From IMG/VR virus record IMGVR_UViG_3300032235_000390, positions 1 through 26,956 of that record: a stretch of DNA of 26,956 nt; one strand, 5' to 3'. Shown here piece after piece: positions 1 through 7,201 of the stretch (position 1 is its first letter; every line of letters starts with the position of its first letter). A program made the position numbers and the translations under genes. Source of the stretch: a virus. A model generated the notes under the pieces. It did no database searches and had not been told where the DNA came from. It saw only the letters and a list, made by a program, of their open reading frames with translations.

Positions 1-1354
1 CAACGTAGAACACCCGGATCTCATCCTCTGGGTGTTTATCCGCAGTCTCTGCTACCCGCTGAGTCATGTCGGTCAGCAGTATCACGCGATCAGCCTCATG
101 CCCCTTGGATGCATGAATAGTAGATAGCCTAATGCTAGGAGTAACATCAAGATCAACATCACGGTAAAAATCAATGACACGAAATGGGATATCCAGCGCG
201 ACATAAAATGGCCTCTTTATGATCGATGCATAGTCATTAGCGTCGAGCAGCACGCGTGTCTCAGTTGTACCCACATTATACAGCGACGAGCGTTCGCCGT
301 CTTGCAGAGTCTTTCCGCTCTCCAGCTTCTTGAATGCGAGTATTCCCTTCGCATACTTGTTCTGGAACATGCCGGGGCGTCCGGATTGTCGCAGGTACGG
401 AATGCGACGGTCTATCAGATCCCTCTCGATTTCGCGAAGGACCGAATGCGTCCGTCCCAAGAGTAGTATATCCTCTTTCGGGTCGAAATGTACCGAGTTG
501 AAATTGCCGTGTAAAAATACGGATCCCATATCCGGTCGGGGATTGAAGTCCTTATCAACCCGGTTAAGTATCCGACGAATGAGGGACTGCGATCTTTCGT
601 GCACGCTAGATGGAAGTCTATGTGATTGCGAGAGAACTTCCACAACACCGCTATACTTTTGCGTGAATCGAGCCATGCCATGCGGATCCGCTCCTGACCA
701 TGCGTAAATCGCCTGATCGTCGTCACCCGCGATAACGACTTCGCTCGCCGATTTCGCGAATTTCTCGATAACGCGCCACTGAAGAGGTGACAAGTCCTGA
801 GCCTCATCGATGAATATGATTTCTGCATCGAGTCGTGTATTCTTTCGGGCGACCCTATCCAGCATATCGGTGAAGTCGTAAAATCCGTAAGTATCTTTCC
901 AATCAGTGTACGCCCGAACGAACATATTGAACTCGGCCCTAGTTCCGGGTCGATCGGAAAAGTCATAGATCTCCTCCGGTACGAGGAACTTGCTGCGTGC
1001 ATAGTTGATAATGTCGAGATACGCATCACCATCTGCTCTCTCCTCGTCGTCTTCGGGCGATTTACCGATCACCGGCACGCCCACGATTGATGAAAATTCG
1101 CGCAGCTTCGCCGGATCCACCACCTGCGCCTGTTTAAGACCCAACACGCGAAAGCACATCGAATGGATGGTGCTCACATTGTTGGATTTCTTGAGACCCA
1201 GACGTGATAGTGCTTCCGACGCCGCTGCGCGTGTGAATGACATGAATGCTATTCGCTCGGCCTGAACACCGTTCTGCTTGGCAAGTTCGACCCGCCTGAG
1301 CATTTCGGTGGTCTTGCCGGTACCCGGTGGCCCGTAGATCGCGGTTACTTTCAC
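1..1354 (-). CDS. UvrD/Rep-like superfamily 1 DNA helicase, 3' end cut by the window
   Basis: ATP-dependent DNA unwinding enzyme, probably serving phage replication or recombination. About 451 codons are present. The reading frame begins at a GTG that overlaps the TGA of the upstream lipoprotein gene (GTGA), and is open to base 1. Seen directly: Walker A motif GPPGTGKTT near residues 8-16, motif II FIDEAQD, motif III AGDDDQAIYAWSGADP (the Q-GDxxQxIYxWxGA signature of UvrD/Rep helicases), the SHRLP motif IV region, and motif V LSTIHASKGHEADRVILL. The last visible residues, EIRVFYV, are where motif VI (usually followed by a TRA sequence) should begin, so only the C-terminal end is missing. The order and spacing are those of a compact phage SF1 helicase without large inserted subdomains. 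Identity as an SF1A helicase is firm; the exact biological role is inferred. Confidence 0.93.
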   Translation of the reverse strand, partial: MKVTAIYGPPGTGKTTEMLRRVELAKQNGVQAERIAFMSFTRAAASEALSRLGLKKSNNVSTIHSMCFRVLGLKQAQVVDPAKLREFSSIVGVPVIGKSPEDDEERADGDAYLDIINYARSKFLVPEEIYDFSDRPGTRAEFNMFVRAYTDWKDTYGFYDFTDMLDRVARKNTRLDAEIIFIDEAQDLSPLQWRVIEKFAKSASEVVIAGDDDQAIYAWSGADPHGMARFTQKYSGVVEVLSQSHRLPSSVHERSQSLIRRILNRVDKDFNPRPDMGSVFLHGNFNSVHFDPKEDILLLGRTHSVLREIERDLIDRRIPYLRQSGRPGMFQNKYAKGILAFKKLESGKTLQDGERSSLYNVGTTETRVLLDANDYASIIKRPFYVALDIPFRVIDFYRDVDLDVTPSIRLSTIHASKGHEADRVILLTDMTQRVAETADKHPEDEIRVFYV

Positions 1355-1614
1355 CGGAGCCAAGGAGCGTTGTAACGGGGTGCGCAGGTCACATCGACGA
1401 CCACGTCGGTGCTATGGTTCGATATCCGACGCTTGCTGTACACCATCACCGGACGATTGCCACTATACTCGCATTCCGCGATCGCATTGATCACTTCGTT
1501 CCGGCTCATGGCATTGATCTCGCGATCCAGCACCAATTTCTGACGCGCGGGCTGGTCATCAGTAGATGCGCAACCGGCGGCGATAAGACTGAATAAGATA
1601 ATGTATTTTTTCAT
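1351..1614 (-). CDS. Small secreted lipoprotein inside the replication module
   Basis: An 87-residue protein of unknown function. The N-terminus is MKKYIILFSLIAAGC: two lysines, a short hydrophobic stretch and a lipobox-like AAGC with the modified cysteine at residue 15 (the -3 position is Ala rather than the usual Leu, so slightly atypical). The mature part is about 72 residues with two further cysteines (AECEYSG and DVTCAP) that could form a disulfide in the periplasm. The start is supported by a GAGGA Shine-Dalgarno sequence about 7 bases upstream (AGAGGATAGCG before ATG). Its TGA overlaps the GTG of the downstream helicase by 4 bases, so the two are probably translationally coupled. Placement among early replication genes rather than lysis genes makes a role in altering the infected cell surface, such as superinfection exclusion, possible but unproven. 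Confidence 0.8.
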   Translation of the reverse strand: MKKYIILFSLIAAGCASTDDQPARQKLVLDREINAMSRNEVINAIAECEYSGNRPVMVYSKRRISNHSTDVVVDVTCAPRYNAPWLR

Positions 1615-1832
1615 CGCTATCCTCTAGTGTAGGGTGGGGTACTCGCTGCGTCTGGCCTACCCTTGACGTCTCGTTTAGAGAGCATAAACCAGCATCCGCT
1701 TTCCCCCGTTGAGGGGTCCCCGTCTTTCCGGGGTGTCCGCAGAATCATCAAACAGGGGAACCGCCCGACTTCTGCTGCCGCTGTTCACAGGGGTAATCGT
1801 AACCTGTACCACCTTCGGCTGGGTGTCGTAGC
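1615..1832 (-). other. 218-base gap with two short overlapping ORFs and GC-rich hairpins
   Basis: No confident gene. On the minus strand there are two overlapping short open frames. One runs 1748-1617 (ATG, 43 codons; ends in KGRPDAASTPPYTRG and stops 2 bases before the lipoprotein ATG). The other runs 1812-1675 (GTG, 45 codons; contains PVNSGSRSRAVPLFDDSAD and ends KRMLVYAL). Neither has a strong ribosome binding site at its longest start. However, a GGGGGA stretch precedes an ATG near the end of the second frame, and a further ATG then opens the tail of the first frame as a possible 22-residue peptide. Between 1703 and 1732 lie two small hairpins (CCCC/GGGG arms and CCCCG/CGGGG arms), neither followed by a T-run, so I do not call a terminator. 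Confidence 0.35.
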
Positions 1833-2573
1833 TTAGAACTCCTCGGAGTCCTCTACTGCAGCGTCGTCAAAGTCAGTGTTGACCTTAGCGCCGCCCTTGC
1901 TGATCACCTCGTATAACTTCTCACCCTGCTCGTAGACCTCTTTTGATACGAAACCGAGAGCCGAGATATTGAAGTTATGATACTGCTCGTTGCGTGCATT
2001 GGTCTCGACGACTGCCGATAACTTGTACGCCCGCGAGAAGGAATCAGTGTCAGTCAGACGCATTAGAGAATTCCAACGCTTCGACACCTTCATCTTGGAC
2101 TTGGCCATCGAGATGACCGCCTCCGACCACTTGCCATTGTGATATACTAACACGAAATGCTGGGCCGTGTCTACTACCTCCAACCCATCCTCGCCTAGCG
2201 ACGAAATGGTCGCATCGGCTTCGGCTTTCGTGTTAAATGCACCGCGATAACCGTTGGTGCCGCCACCCGCCTTGCGGTCTTTCCATACCAGATACTGCTT
2301 GGCATAGTAAACCGGTACGACGGTGAGGTCGGGACCGTACAGGTCGCGGGTCACATTGTTGAACAGCATACCCTCATCTGCCCCTTCAATGTAGGCCGGA
2401 TCGCTCTTCTTTCTGGCCGGGGATAATGCTTGGACCAGTTCGATTCGCGGGATGATGACGTCTTCCGAGCCTACATTCTCCGCGCCACGCTGCGATCCCT
2501 TCTTCAGGAACTCGGGCATGTCCTCGGATACTGCGAACGCTTCGACTTTGGTTACTGCGTTGCTTTTTGCCAT
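1833..2573 (-). CDS. Single-stranded DNA-binding protein, gp2.5-like
   Basis: A 246-residue protein probably coating single-stranded DNA during phage replication. Supporting features: conserved N-terminal text with GSEDVIIPRIELVQALSP, a central part rich in beta-strand-forming and aromatic residues (DLYGPDLTVVPVYYAKQYLVW, HFVLVYHNGKWSEAVISM), and a strongly acidic C-terminus ending in Phe (DFDDAAVEDSEEF). An acidic tail with a terminal aromatic residue is the hallmark of SSB and T7 gp2.5-type proteins, where it recruits partner enzymes. The start has a clear AAGGAG Shine-Dalgarno 7-8 bases upstream of the ATG. It lies in an apparent operon with two conserved small proteins upstream and helicases on either side. 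I recognise the architecture rather than a specific close homologue, so the SSB call is an inference from the tail, context and general family resemblance. Confidence 0.7.
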   Translation of the reverse strand: MAKSNAVTKVEAFAVSEDMPEFLKKGSQRGAENVGSEDVIIPRIELVQALSPARKKSDPAYIEGADEGMLFNNVTRDLYGPDLTVVPVYYAKQYLVWKDRKAGGGTNGYRGAFNTKAEADATISSLGEDGLEVVDTAQHFVLVYHNGKWSEAVISMAKSKMKVSKRWNSLMRLTDTDSFSRAYKLSAVVETNARNEQYHNFNISALGFVSKEVYEQGEKLYEVISKGGAKVNTDFDDAAVEDSEEF

Positions 2574-2645
2574 GATAATTCTCCTTTAAATGGCGTGAAT
2601 ATCAGACCAGCGAACTGGCCAGGGTATCCGCTCTCGCGGAATTCT

Positions 2646-3080
2646 TTACGATTTGGTGATTGATGCGCGTGTAAATGGGGAGACATTCAGCAGCTCCTCA
2701 GGCACCACTTCACCCTCTTTGACCATATTCTTGACTGTGGCCTTCAGCGTTGACGGGTTTACGTTTGGCTGAATCAGATCCGACCGCCCGTTATCGCGCA
2801 ACCACTCGTAAAAGGACTCCTTCAGACCATCCTTGATCGACACGTGCATATCTGCGGTCAGAGACACTCGACCCACACCTTCGACGTTCAAGTTACGAAT
2901 GCCTTCGTCTTCCATCATCTGCGGCACCTTGGTGATGCGTAGGAAATCAAATACCTTATTGTGACGCTTAAGCTCGGACTCGCATTCTTCCTTGGCCTGT
3001 TGCACGCGACGCATCTCACGGATTAGCTCAAGCAGGGACATCGAGTCGTACTGCCCGAATTCGTTAGTGTCAAAGGACAT
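2646..3080 (-). CDS. Conserved phage protein of unknown function, replication module
   Basis: A 144-residue soluble protein. Residues about 10-50 form a charged helical segment likely to be a coiled coil (LLELIREMRRVQQAKEECESE). It is followed by a compact domain with the text VEGVGRVSLTADMHVSI and a C-terminal helical region ending in NVSPFTRASITKS. I recall this last PFTRASITK pattern from many phage replication-region proteins, but no function is assigned. The start codon lies inside the 3' end of the upstream gene (11-base overlap at 3070-3080), which suggests coupled translation. There is no signal peptide or membrane segment. Position directly before the ssDNA-binding protein suggests a helper role in replication or recombination; that is inference only. 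Confidence 0.8.
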   Translation of the reverse strand: MSFDTNEFGQYDSMSLLELIREMRRVQQAKEECESELKRHNKVFDFLRITKVPQMMEDEGIRNLNVEGVGRVSLTADMHVSIKDGLKESFYEWLRDNGRSDLIQPNVNPSTLKATVKNMVKEGEVVPEELLNVSPFTRASITKS

Positions 3081-3405
3081 GGCCGGTCTCCTTCAGATCG
3101 AATGTGACCTGCGAATACTGCCGGTCGCGGTTACTCCATTTCAGGAAATTAAACGTCGTACCCTTCTCGCGTGCGAATGCCATCACCAGACACGTGATAA
3201 TAGGTGACCCAGATGGTGCGATATAGTCAACCTCGGGATCGTATGCGCGGAATCGTTCGCGAATCACGTTGAGCAGCTTCTTGTTATGCAGCGAACCCGT
3301 GATATTCGACACCTCGGATGTGCATAAAAATACGACTTCGCCGAATCGCTCGGCTTGCTGATAGTCAGCATATGATACTTCTTGTGTTACATATACTTTT
3401 GGCAT
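3070..3405 (-). CDS. Conserved small phage protein, first gene after an internal promoter
   Basis: A 111-residue protein with no signal peptide or membrane segment. The N-terminus MPKVYVTQEV and the middle part, with VDYIAPSGSPIITCLVMAFAREKG, resemble a family of uncharacterised proteins common in tailed phages that often sit beside SSB-like or helicase genes; I do not know a biochemical role. The start is well supported: an AGAGGATAAAG Shine-Dalgarno region directly precedes the ATG, and an extended -10 promoter with a 12-bp palindrome lies 14-51 bases upstream. It is therefore probably the first gene of a sub-operon that includes the 144-residue protein, the ssDNA-binding protein, the lipoprotein and the SF1 helicase. 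It overlaps the next gene by 11 bases. Confidence 0.8.
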   Translation of the reverse strand: MPKVYVTQEVSYADYQQAERFGEVVFLCTSEVSNITGSLHNKKLLNVIRERFRAYDPEVDYIAPSGSPIITCLVMAFAREKGTTFNFLKWSNRDRQYSQVTFDLKETGHVL

Positions 3406-3418
3406 CTTTATCCTCTCT

Positions 3419-3430
3419 AATACCGGTATT
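3419..3430. promoter_or_regulatory. 12-bp perfect palindrome at the start point of the internal promoter
   Basis: AATACCGGTATT is self-complementary over its full 12 bases. It overlaps the last bases of the TATAAT box and the expected transcription start region. A symmetric site at this position is where a repressor dimer would block initiation, so it is a candidate operator. No binding protein is identified. Confidence 0.45.
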
Positions 3431-3456
3431 ATACCATATTACAACAGGCCGAGCAA
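3428..3456 (-). promoter_or_regulatory. Extended -10 sigma70-type promoter for the SSB sub-operon
   Basis: On the minus strand a TATAAT box (3428-3433) is preceded by TGG (3434-3436), which gives an extended -10 element TGGTATAAT. A weak -35 match TTGCTC lies 17 bases further upstream (3451-3456), inside the 3' end of the SNF2 helicase gene. Transcription would start near 3421 and run into the gene starting at 3405. The 12 bases ATATGGTATAAT recur exactly at the promoter near 18840. Confidence 0.6.
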
Positions 3457-5172
3457 TGACTCGGCATTTTTGGTGTCAATGCTCTCGCGCACGAATTCCG
3501 ATACGTTCTTTTTGCCTTTGAGCGCCTCCAGAATCGCACCGTCCACCGATTTTTCCATCACCAAATCGATATACGTCACTGACTTGGTCTGACCGATGCG
3601 GTGCGCCCGATCTTCGGACTGGTCGCGCTCGACATAGTTAAACGAATTCGAATAATACACCACCAATTCGGCAGCGGTCATATTCAGTCCGGTGCCGCCC
3701 GTTGATGCGTTTCCGACCAAGAATCGCGCACGCTTAGTCTGGAACTTCTCCTGCACATTGATGTCCCGATCAGCCTCGGACACCTGACCATAAATCTGCA
3801 CGATCTGATCCGGGCCATACTTTGCGGCCAATGCCTCAGTCACCATGTGAATCTCTTCGATGAATCGGCACCAAATGATGGTCGACACTTGGTACTCCTC
3901 GGTGATCAAGAGCAGCTCCTCTATCTTCGGATTTTTACCCGGGATTCGCGAGTGTTCGAACTTGGCTTTGTTATAGATATCGGGATTTCTTTCAAACGTA
4001 ACGACACCGCCGCATACTTCTTGGAGTCGTAACATTCTCTCCAGCACCGTATTGACTGTGAGTCCTCGATCCCCCATGACTGTACGGTTTTTCTTAACAA
4101 GGTCGCGATACAGCTCTTTTTGCTTTTCGTTGAATTGCACTTCTCGGATTTCATATACTTTAGGCGGTAATTCGGTTAACACATCCGACTTGCGGACTTG
4201 ATACACGTACGGTGATACCAATTCGATCAATTCCTCCATATTCTGGTATCCGATGACTTCGCGACCTTCGTAACCACCCATCACCGCATACCGATTTCTG
4301 AAAGAGTAGAAGTCGCCGGTGCCGATGATGTTGTCATCTAGGTACTGGAACTGCATAAACAAGTCCATCGGCGCATTGGCTACCGGGGTGCCAGTCATGA
4401 TCAGCTTGTACTTGGCTCCCTTACCAATCTTCACCGCGTTCTTGCTGCGCACCGCGTTATGTGTCTTGATCATGTGCGCTTCATCCACGATCATGCCCGC
4501 ACGCGTGGACGTATTCACGAATCGGTCCGCATACAACACCGCTGAACCTGCAGCGAGTGATTCGGTGCCGACCACCAATATCTTCAGGCCGTCGGTCACT
4601 CGTGTATTGAACTCGTCAAACAGCTTGGGCTTCGACGTATCCAGGATTGCGACGTCATGCGGTACCGGACAGTGAATGCCGAATTCGCGTACCCAGTTCA
4701 TACGGGTTGAAAACTTGGTTAGCACTAATAACCGATCGACTTCGCCCTGCAAGAAATAGGCCGAATACAAATCGATCGCGGTCTTGGTCTTGCCGGTACC
4801 CATGTCCATGTAATACGCGAACCCCGGCTTCATCCACGACATTGATATCGCTTGCATCTGGTATGCACGGGGTTCTGTCTTGAATACGTAGTCCGATGGG
4901 AACTTGGCCACTGGTGCCAGTGATTGACGGCTCACCGAATCGCGTGCAGCCTCAAACGCTTGAAGATCCCAACAGTCTCGATTAAACGTCTCAAGCATGT
5001 ATGACGAATTCGCACGCAATGCGGGTGCGGTCCATACACGGCGTCGTGAATCCCATCGACGGTTAGGTATCGACCGGATCTTGTCAACCATCCATGGCGG
5101 CGATTCGATGATGAACCTGCCGGATTTGGGGTCGAATGTGATTCTAGTATTCGGGTGTGAAGTCTGGAGCAT
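3439..5172 (-). CDS. SNF2-family (superfamily 2) DNA helicase/translocase with N-terminal HARP-like segment
   Basis: A 577-residue ATP-dependent DNA translocase, expected to act in replication or fork remodelling. Seen directly: an N-terminal segment (about 10-60, ITFDPKSGRF and RRWDSRRRVWTAP) similar to the HARP/SMARCAL1-type substrate-recognition domain; Walker A MDMGTGKTKT at about 122-131; DEAH box VDEAH at about 229-233; motif III TGTPVAN at about 260-266; and, in the second RecA lobe near residues 490-540, the STGGTGLNM motif and the QSEDRAHRIGQ motif VI characteristic of SNF2 enzymes. The ATG at 5172 has a GAGGA Shine-Dalgarno (GAGGATAAAGTAG) and lies within the upstream primase gene, overlapping it by 29 bases. 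Length and motif order are complete, so it is probably functional. Confidence 0.95.
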   Translation of the reverse strand: MLQTSHPNTRITFDPKSGRFIIESPPWMVDKIRSIPNRRWDSRRRVWTAPALRANSSYMLETFNRDCWDLQAFEAARDSVSRQSLAPVAKFPSDYVFKTEPRAYQMQAISMSWMKPGFAYYMDMGTGKTKTAIDLYSAYFLQGEVDRLLVLTKFSTRMNWVREFGIHCPVPHDVAILDTSKPKLFDEFNTRVTDGLKILVVGTESLAAGSAVLYADRFVNTSTRAGMIVDEAHMIKTHNAVRSKNAVKIGKGAKYKLIMTGTPVANAPMDLFMQFQYLDDNIIGTGDFYSFRNRYAVMGGYEGREVIGYQNMEELIELVSPYVYQVRKSDVLTELPPKVYEIREVQFNEKQKELYRDLVKKNRTVMGDRGLTVNTVLERMLRLQEVCGGVVTFERNPDIYNKAKFEHSRIPGKNPKIEELLLITEEYQVSTIIWCRFIEEIHMVTEALAAKYGPDQIVQIYGQVSEADRDINVQEKFQTKRARFLVGNASTGGTGLNMTAAELVVYYSNSFNYVERDQSEDRAHRIGQTKSVTYIDLVMEKSVDGAILEALKGKKNVSEFVRESIDTKNAESLLGLL

Positions 5173-6703
5173 CTACTTTATCCTCTAAGTCACCGCTGAT
5201 CGGTGCGTACCATACATTCATCGGATGATTCTGACCCGGAATCCGCATCTTGGTGTGATTGGCACCACACTCGCGTCTCAGGGTGGTCCAGAGATCCATG
5301 CCTTGCTGTAACTCGGCCTTATTACGCTTCAAGAATTCAGAGAATGCGATACCCTTGAATACGATGCACCGGGTACCGTCGATCTCCTGCACCACCGGGA
5401 TGTTGCGAGTCAGTGCCCGCCGATCCTGCGGGTCGCGCCCGTCAGACGACAAATCGGCCTTCTGTACGAATTCGTTAAACTTCTGTGCGATAACACCCGA
5501 AGCTGATGCTTCTTTCGGAACTTCGACCACCCGCAAGTTAGGGATGAGTGGATCCAAGATCCTCTTGCGCCAAGCATCCTGCGTGATCTTCGGTATGTTG
5601 ATCTTGAGCTGTTCGAAGATGAGGGTTCCCATTGTATTAGGATCACGAAGTACAACAGTAGGAATATTAGCAATGAGCTTACCGTTAACATGAAGTCCCC
5701 ACCTTGGGGGATCAGATTGGTATTCAATAAGATCAGTAAACTGAGGCAGAGAATCATATGCTTCCAAGGCTTTAGCTTCATCGGACGTGATCCCATATTC
5801 ACGAGTTACACACACCTTGCGATCGCATAGCGATTTACAAGGCTCTTCTCCGCACTTGTACTGGTAATCACGCCGAGATGCCGACCGAATCACCTTGCGA
5901 GCTTCCTGATTGCCCAGCGGTCGGTCGAACATGGTCTTGTTCAGAGCCATCGCGTCGTCGAAGAACGTCTCCGGGTGCGCTCTCTTGAGGTAAATCACCA
6001 CGTTGTACATAGCTTCGTTGCGGGCACCGGATTCAACGCCGGTGTGGATCATCTTCTGAATGCAGGGCGGGGCCTCCAAATGTTCCTTGCCCGCCATTTC
6101 TTGCAGCTGCTCGGCGGATATACGTTTGGACTGCGCATACTGGATGAACAGCTCGAACGATAGCTTATTACCCCCGGCGTCCAAGGCATACCGGTTGGTG
6201 TCATCGCCGCCGAAATAACACAAATTCAGCCAGTTACCGAGGGATTTTTCGCCGGATTTGGTGACCACTGAATCCTGCTTCGGGAACACCTCGACCTTGT
6301 GCGGGATCTGGAGCATGTCGCGCCACGAGGCCAGCATTCGAATGACGGTCTTGGCCGGTAGCCACTCCGACCCAAACAGGTAGCAGTGTGCACCCCCGGA
6401 TTTGGATCGGCACACCACCAGCGGCAGTCGATGTCGCTCGATCTTTTCCGCCAGACCGACCAAGTCTACATCTTTCGACCGATCGTCGTGGTTATCCACG
6501 TCCAAGGCACCAAACATTACCGTGCCACCGTCCGAAATCGGCACTATACCCAGTCCAGTACCACCCGTGACATGGCTCTCGTAGTGCGCCAGAGTCACTT
6601 CACCCTTCTCGGTCACCGCCCGGTCAGTCTCGGAGTCGTATTGCCCGAAGGACCGGAGATTACCGACGAACAGGTCTGCAAAGTCTTTGATTAAGCCACT
6701 CAT
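5144..6703 (-). CDS. Archaeo-eukaryotic-type primase (AEP) with Cys-rich C-terminal part
   Basis: A 519-residue protein likely to make primers for phage DNA synthesis. The AEP catalytic core is in the first 170 residues: FGALDVDNHD carries the metal-binding Asp pair (D68 and D70), SKSGGAHCYLF (about 100-110) is the S-x-H nucleotide-binding motif, and VEVFPKQ (about 138-144) supplies the later conserved strand. A helical segment with PPCIQKMIHTG (Cys214) and a cluster of four cysteines between 284 and 298 (C-x4-C-x3-C-x4-C) follow, together suggesting a zinc or iron-sulfur site as in PriL/PriCT-type modules. The C-terminal 200 residues are of unknown function. It is the first gene after the non-coding hub. 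Its ATG has an AGAGGG ribosome binding site and it overlaps the SNF2 helicase gene by 29 bases. Confidence 0.87.
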   Translation of the reverse strand: MSGLIKDFADLFVGNLRSFGQYDSETDRAVTEKGEVTLAHYESHVTGGTGLGIVPISDGGTVMFGALDVDNHDDRSKDVDLVGLAEKIERHRLPLVVCRSKSGGAHCYLFGSEWLPAKTVIRMLASWRDMLQIPHKVEVFPKQDSVVTKSGEKSLGNWLNLCYFGGDDTNRYALDAGGNKLSFELFIQYAQSKRISAEQLQEMAGKEHLEAPPCIQKMIHTGVESGARNEAMYNVVIYLKRAHPETFFDDAMALNKTMFDRPLGNQEARKVIRSASRRDYQYKCGEEPCKSLCDRKVCVTREYGITSDEAKALEAYDSLPQFTDLIEYQSDPPRWGLHVNGKLIANIPTVVLRDPNTMGTLIFEQLKINIPKITQDAWRKRILDPLIPNLRVVEVPKEASASGVIAQKFNEFVQKADLSSDGRDPQDRRALTRNIPVVQEIDGTRCIVFKGIAFSEFLKRNKAELQQGMDLWTTLRRECGANHTKMRIPGQNHPMNVWYAPISGDLEDKVDAPDFTPEY

Positions 6704-6732
6704 TGTACCCTCTAATATGCTCTATAATCAGA

Positions 6733-6741
6733 ATTATAACA
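6733..6741 (-). promoter_or_regulatory. Extended -10 promoter element for the primase operon
   Basis: On the minus strand the sequence TGTTATAAT is a perfect TATAAT box with an upstream TG, i.e. an extended -10. No good -35 is present at 16-18 bases (TAGTCA is the 17-base candidate), as is acceptable for extended -10 promoters. The start would fall near 6726, giving a leader of about 22 bases before the ATG at 6703, just enough to contain the AGAGGG ribosome binding site. Confidence 0.55.
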
Positions 6742-6754
6742 CAGTCTAGGATAG

Positions 6755-6783
6755 TTGACTAGACCCTCGGCTTGTGATACACT
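6755..6783 (+). promoter_or_regulatory. Rightward promoter candidate pointing away from the primase
   Basis: TTGACT (6755-6760, 5 of 6 to the sigma70 -35) is followed after exactly 17 bases by TACACT (6778-6783, 4 of 6 to TATAAT), with TG at the extended -10 position (TGATACACT). A transcript starting near 6790 would read through the repeat cluster and be antisense to the virion operon. No convincing coding sequence follows, so a short RNA or transcription through an origin is the likelier role if the site is active. Confidence 0.4.
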
Positions 6784-6836
6784 ACATCCAGTCGGTGATC
6801 CGTGCAATGCGGAATTGTTATTTTCAAATCGACAAC

Positions 6837-7122
6837 GTTTGTATCCGGTGTTCCATCTCAATGGAACATATCATGGAACGGCGAAGAATCAAGAACGACG
6901 CGGCCTCTGGGGCAGTTGTATCCGCTGTTCCACACGCATGACCCCCTATTCCTGTCGCAAGCCGTTGACAGAACATGTCCAGACGGCTGGAACGGTATAT
7001 ACAACGGATACAAACTTCCCGAATATGCTCTCATATGTGCGCGTGTTCGACGCTTCGACGTAAGTGAACACTAACTCGGCTGTTCCATGAGCCGTTCCAT
7101 CTGACCCCTAGTGATGGAACAG
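6837..7122. repeat. Iteron-like cluster of eight TGGAAC/GTTCCA motifs
   Basis: Copies read GTTCCA at 6850-6855, 6927-6932, 7082-7087 and 7094-7099, and TGGAAC at 6862-6867, 6874-6879, 6988-6993 and 7115-7120. Successive copies 6850/6862/6874 and 7082/7094 are exactly 12 bases apart. Five of the eight read as the longer ATGGAAC/GTTCCAT (those at 6850, 6862, 6874, 7082 and 7094), and the copy at 7115 is also ATGGAAC. Two copies belong to a longer direct repeat, TTGTATCCG-S-TGTTCCA (6839-6855 and 6916-6932, 16 of 17 identical). An inverted CGGATACAAAC (7005-7015) mirrors GTTTGTATCCG at 6837-6847. By chance about 0.14 copies of the hexamer would be expected in 280 bases on both strands. Confidence 0.75.
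6849..6868. promoter_or_regulatory. Perfect inverted repeat TGTTCCAT-N4-ATGGAACA
   Basis: Two 8-base arms that are exact reverse complements flank CTCA. This is the tightest symmetric site in the hub and fits a dimeric DNA-binding protein. A wider version with 9-base arms, CTGTTCCAT and ATGGAACAG, is found at 7080-7088 and 7114-7122. Confidence 0.6.
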
Positions 7123-7156
7123 ACTTATTCGAATGTTCGGACGAATAGGTGGCGTA

Positions 7157-7201
7157 CATAAAAAGATGCCTCCGGGACCGCACGGGCAGTACCTCGGAGG
7201 C
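7157..7201 (-). terminator. Rho-independent terminator of the virion operon
   Basis: Read on the minus strand, GCCTCCG (7201-7195) pairs with CGGAGGC (7174-7168), and the hairpin is followed by ATCTTTTTATG with five consecutive T (7164-7160). It lies 34 bases after the stop codon of the transglycosylase gene, the last gene of the virion module. On the plus strand no T-run follows, so it acts in the minus direction only. Confidence 0.85.

Noticed and set aside
415-1032. 205-codon minus-strand open frame inside the left-edge helicase
   Set aside because: Another minus-strand frame carries all SF1 helicase motifs; this one is a basic, Ser/Arg-rich shadow.
1703-1732. Two adjacent C/G-rich hairpins as a terminator downstream of the SSB gene
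   Set aside because: Stems are only 4-5 bp and no run of T follows on either strand.
3448-3465. Perfect hairpin GCCGAG/CTCGGC followed on the plus strand by ATTTTT
   Set aside because: It would terminate plus-strand transcription, but there is no plus-strand gene to its left and the bases encode the C-terminus of the SNF2 helicase; on the minus strand no T-run follows.
6755-7074. Two overlapping plus-strand open frames of 102 and 90 codons (TTG and GTG starts) in the hub
   Set aside because: No ribosome binding sites, weak start codons, no protein-like composition, and the TGGAAC repeats run through both; better explained as non-coding.
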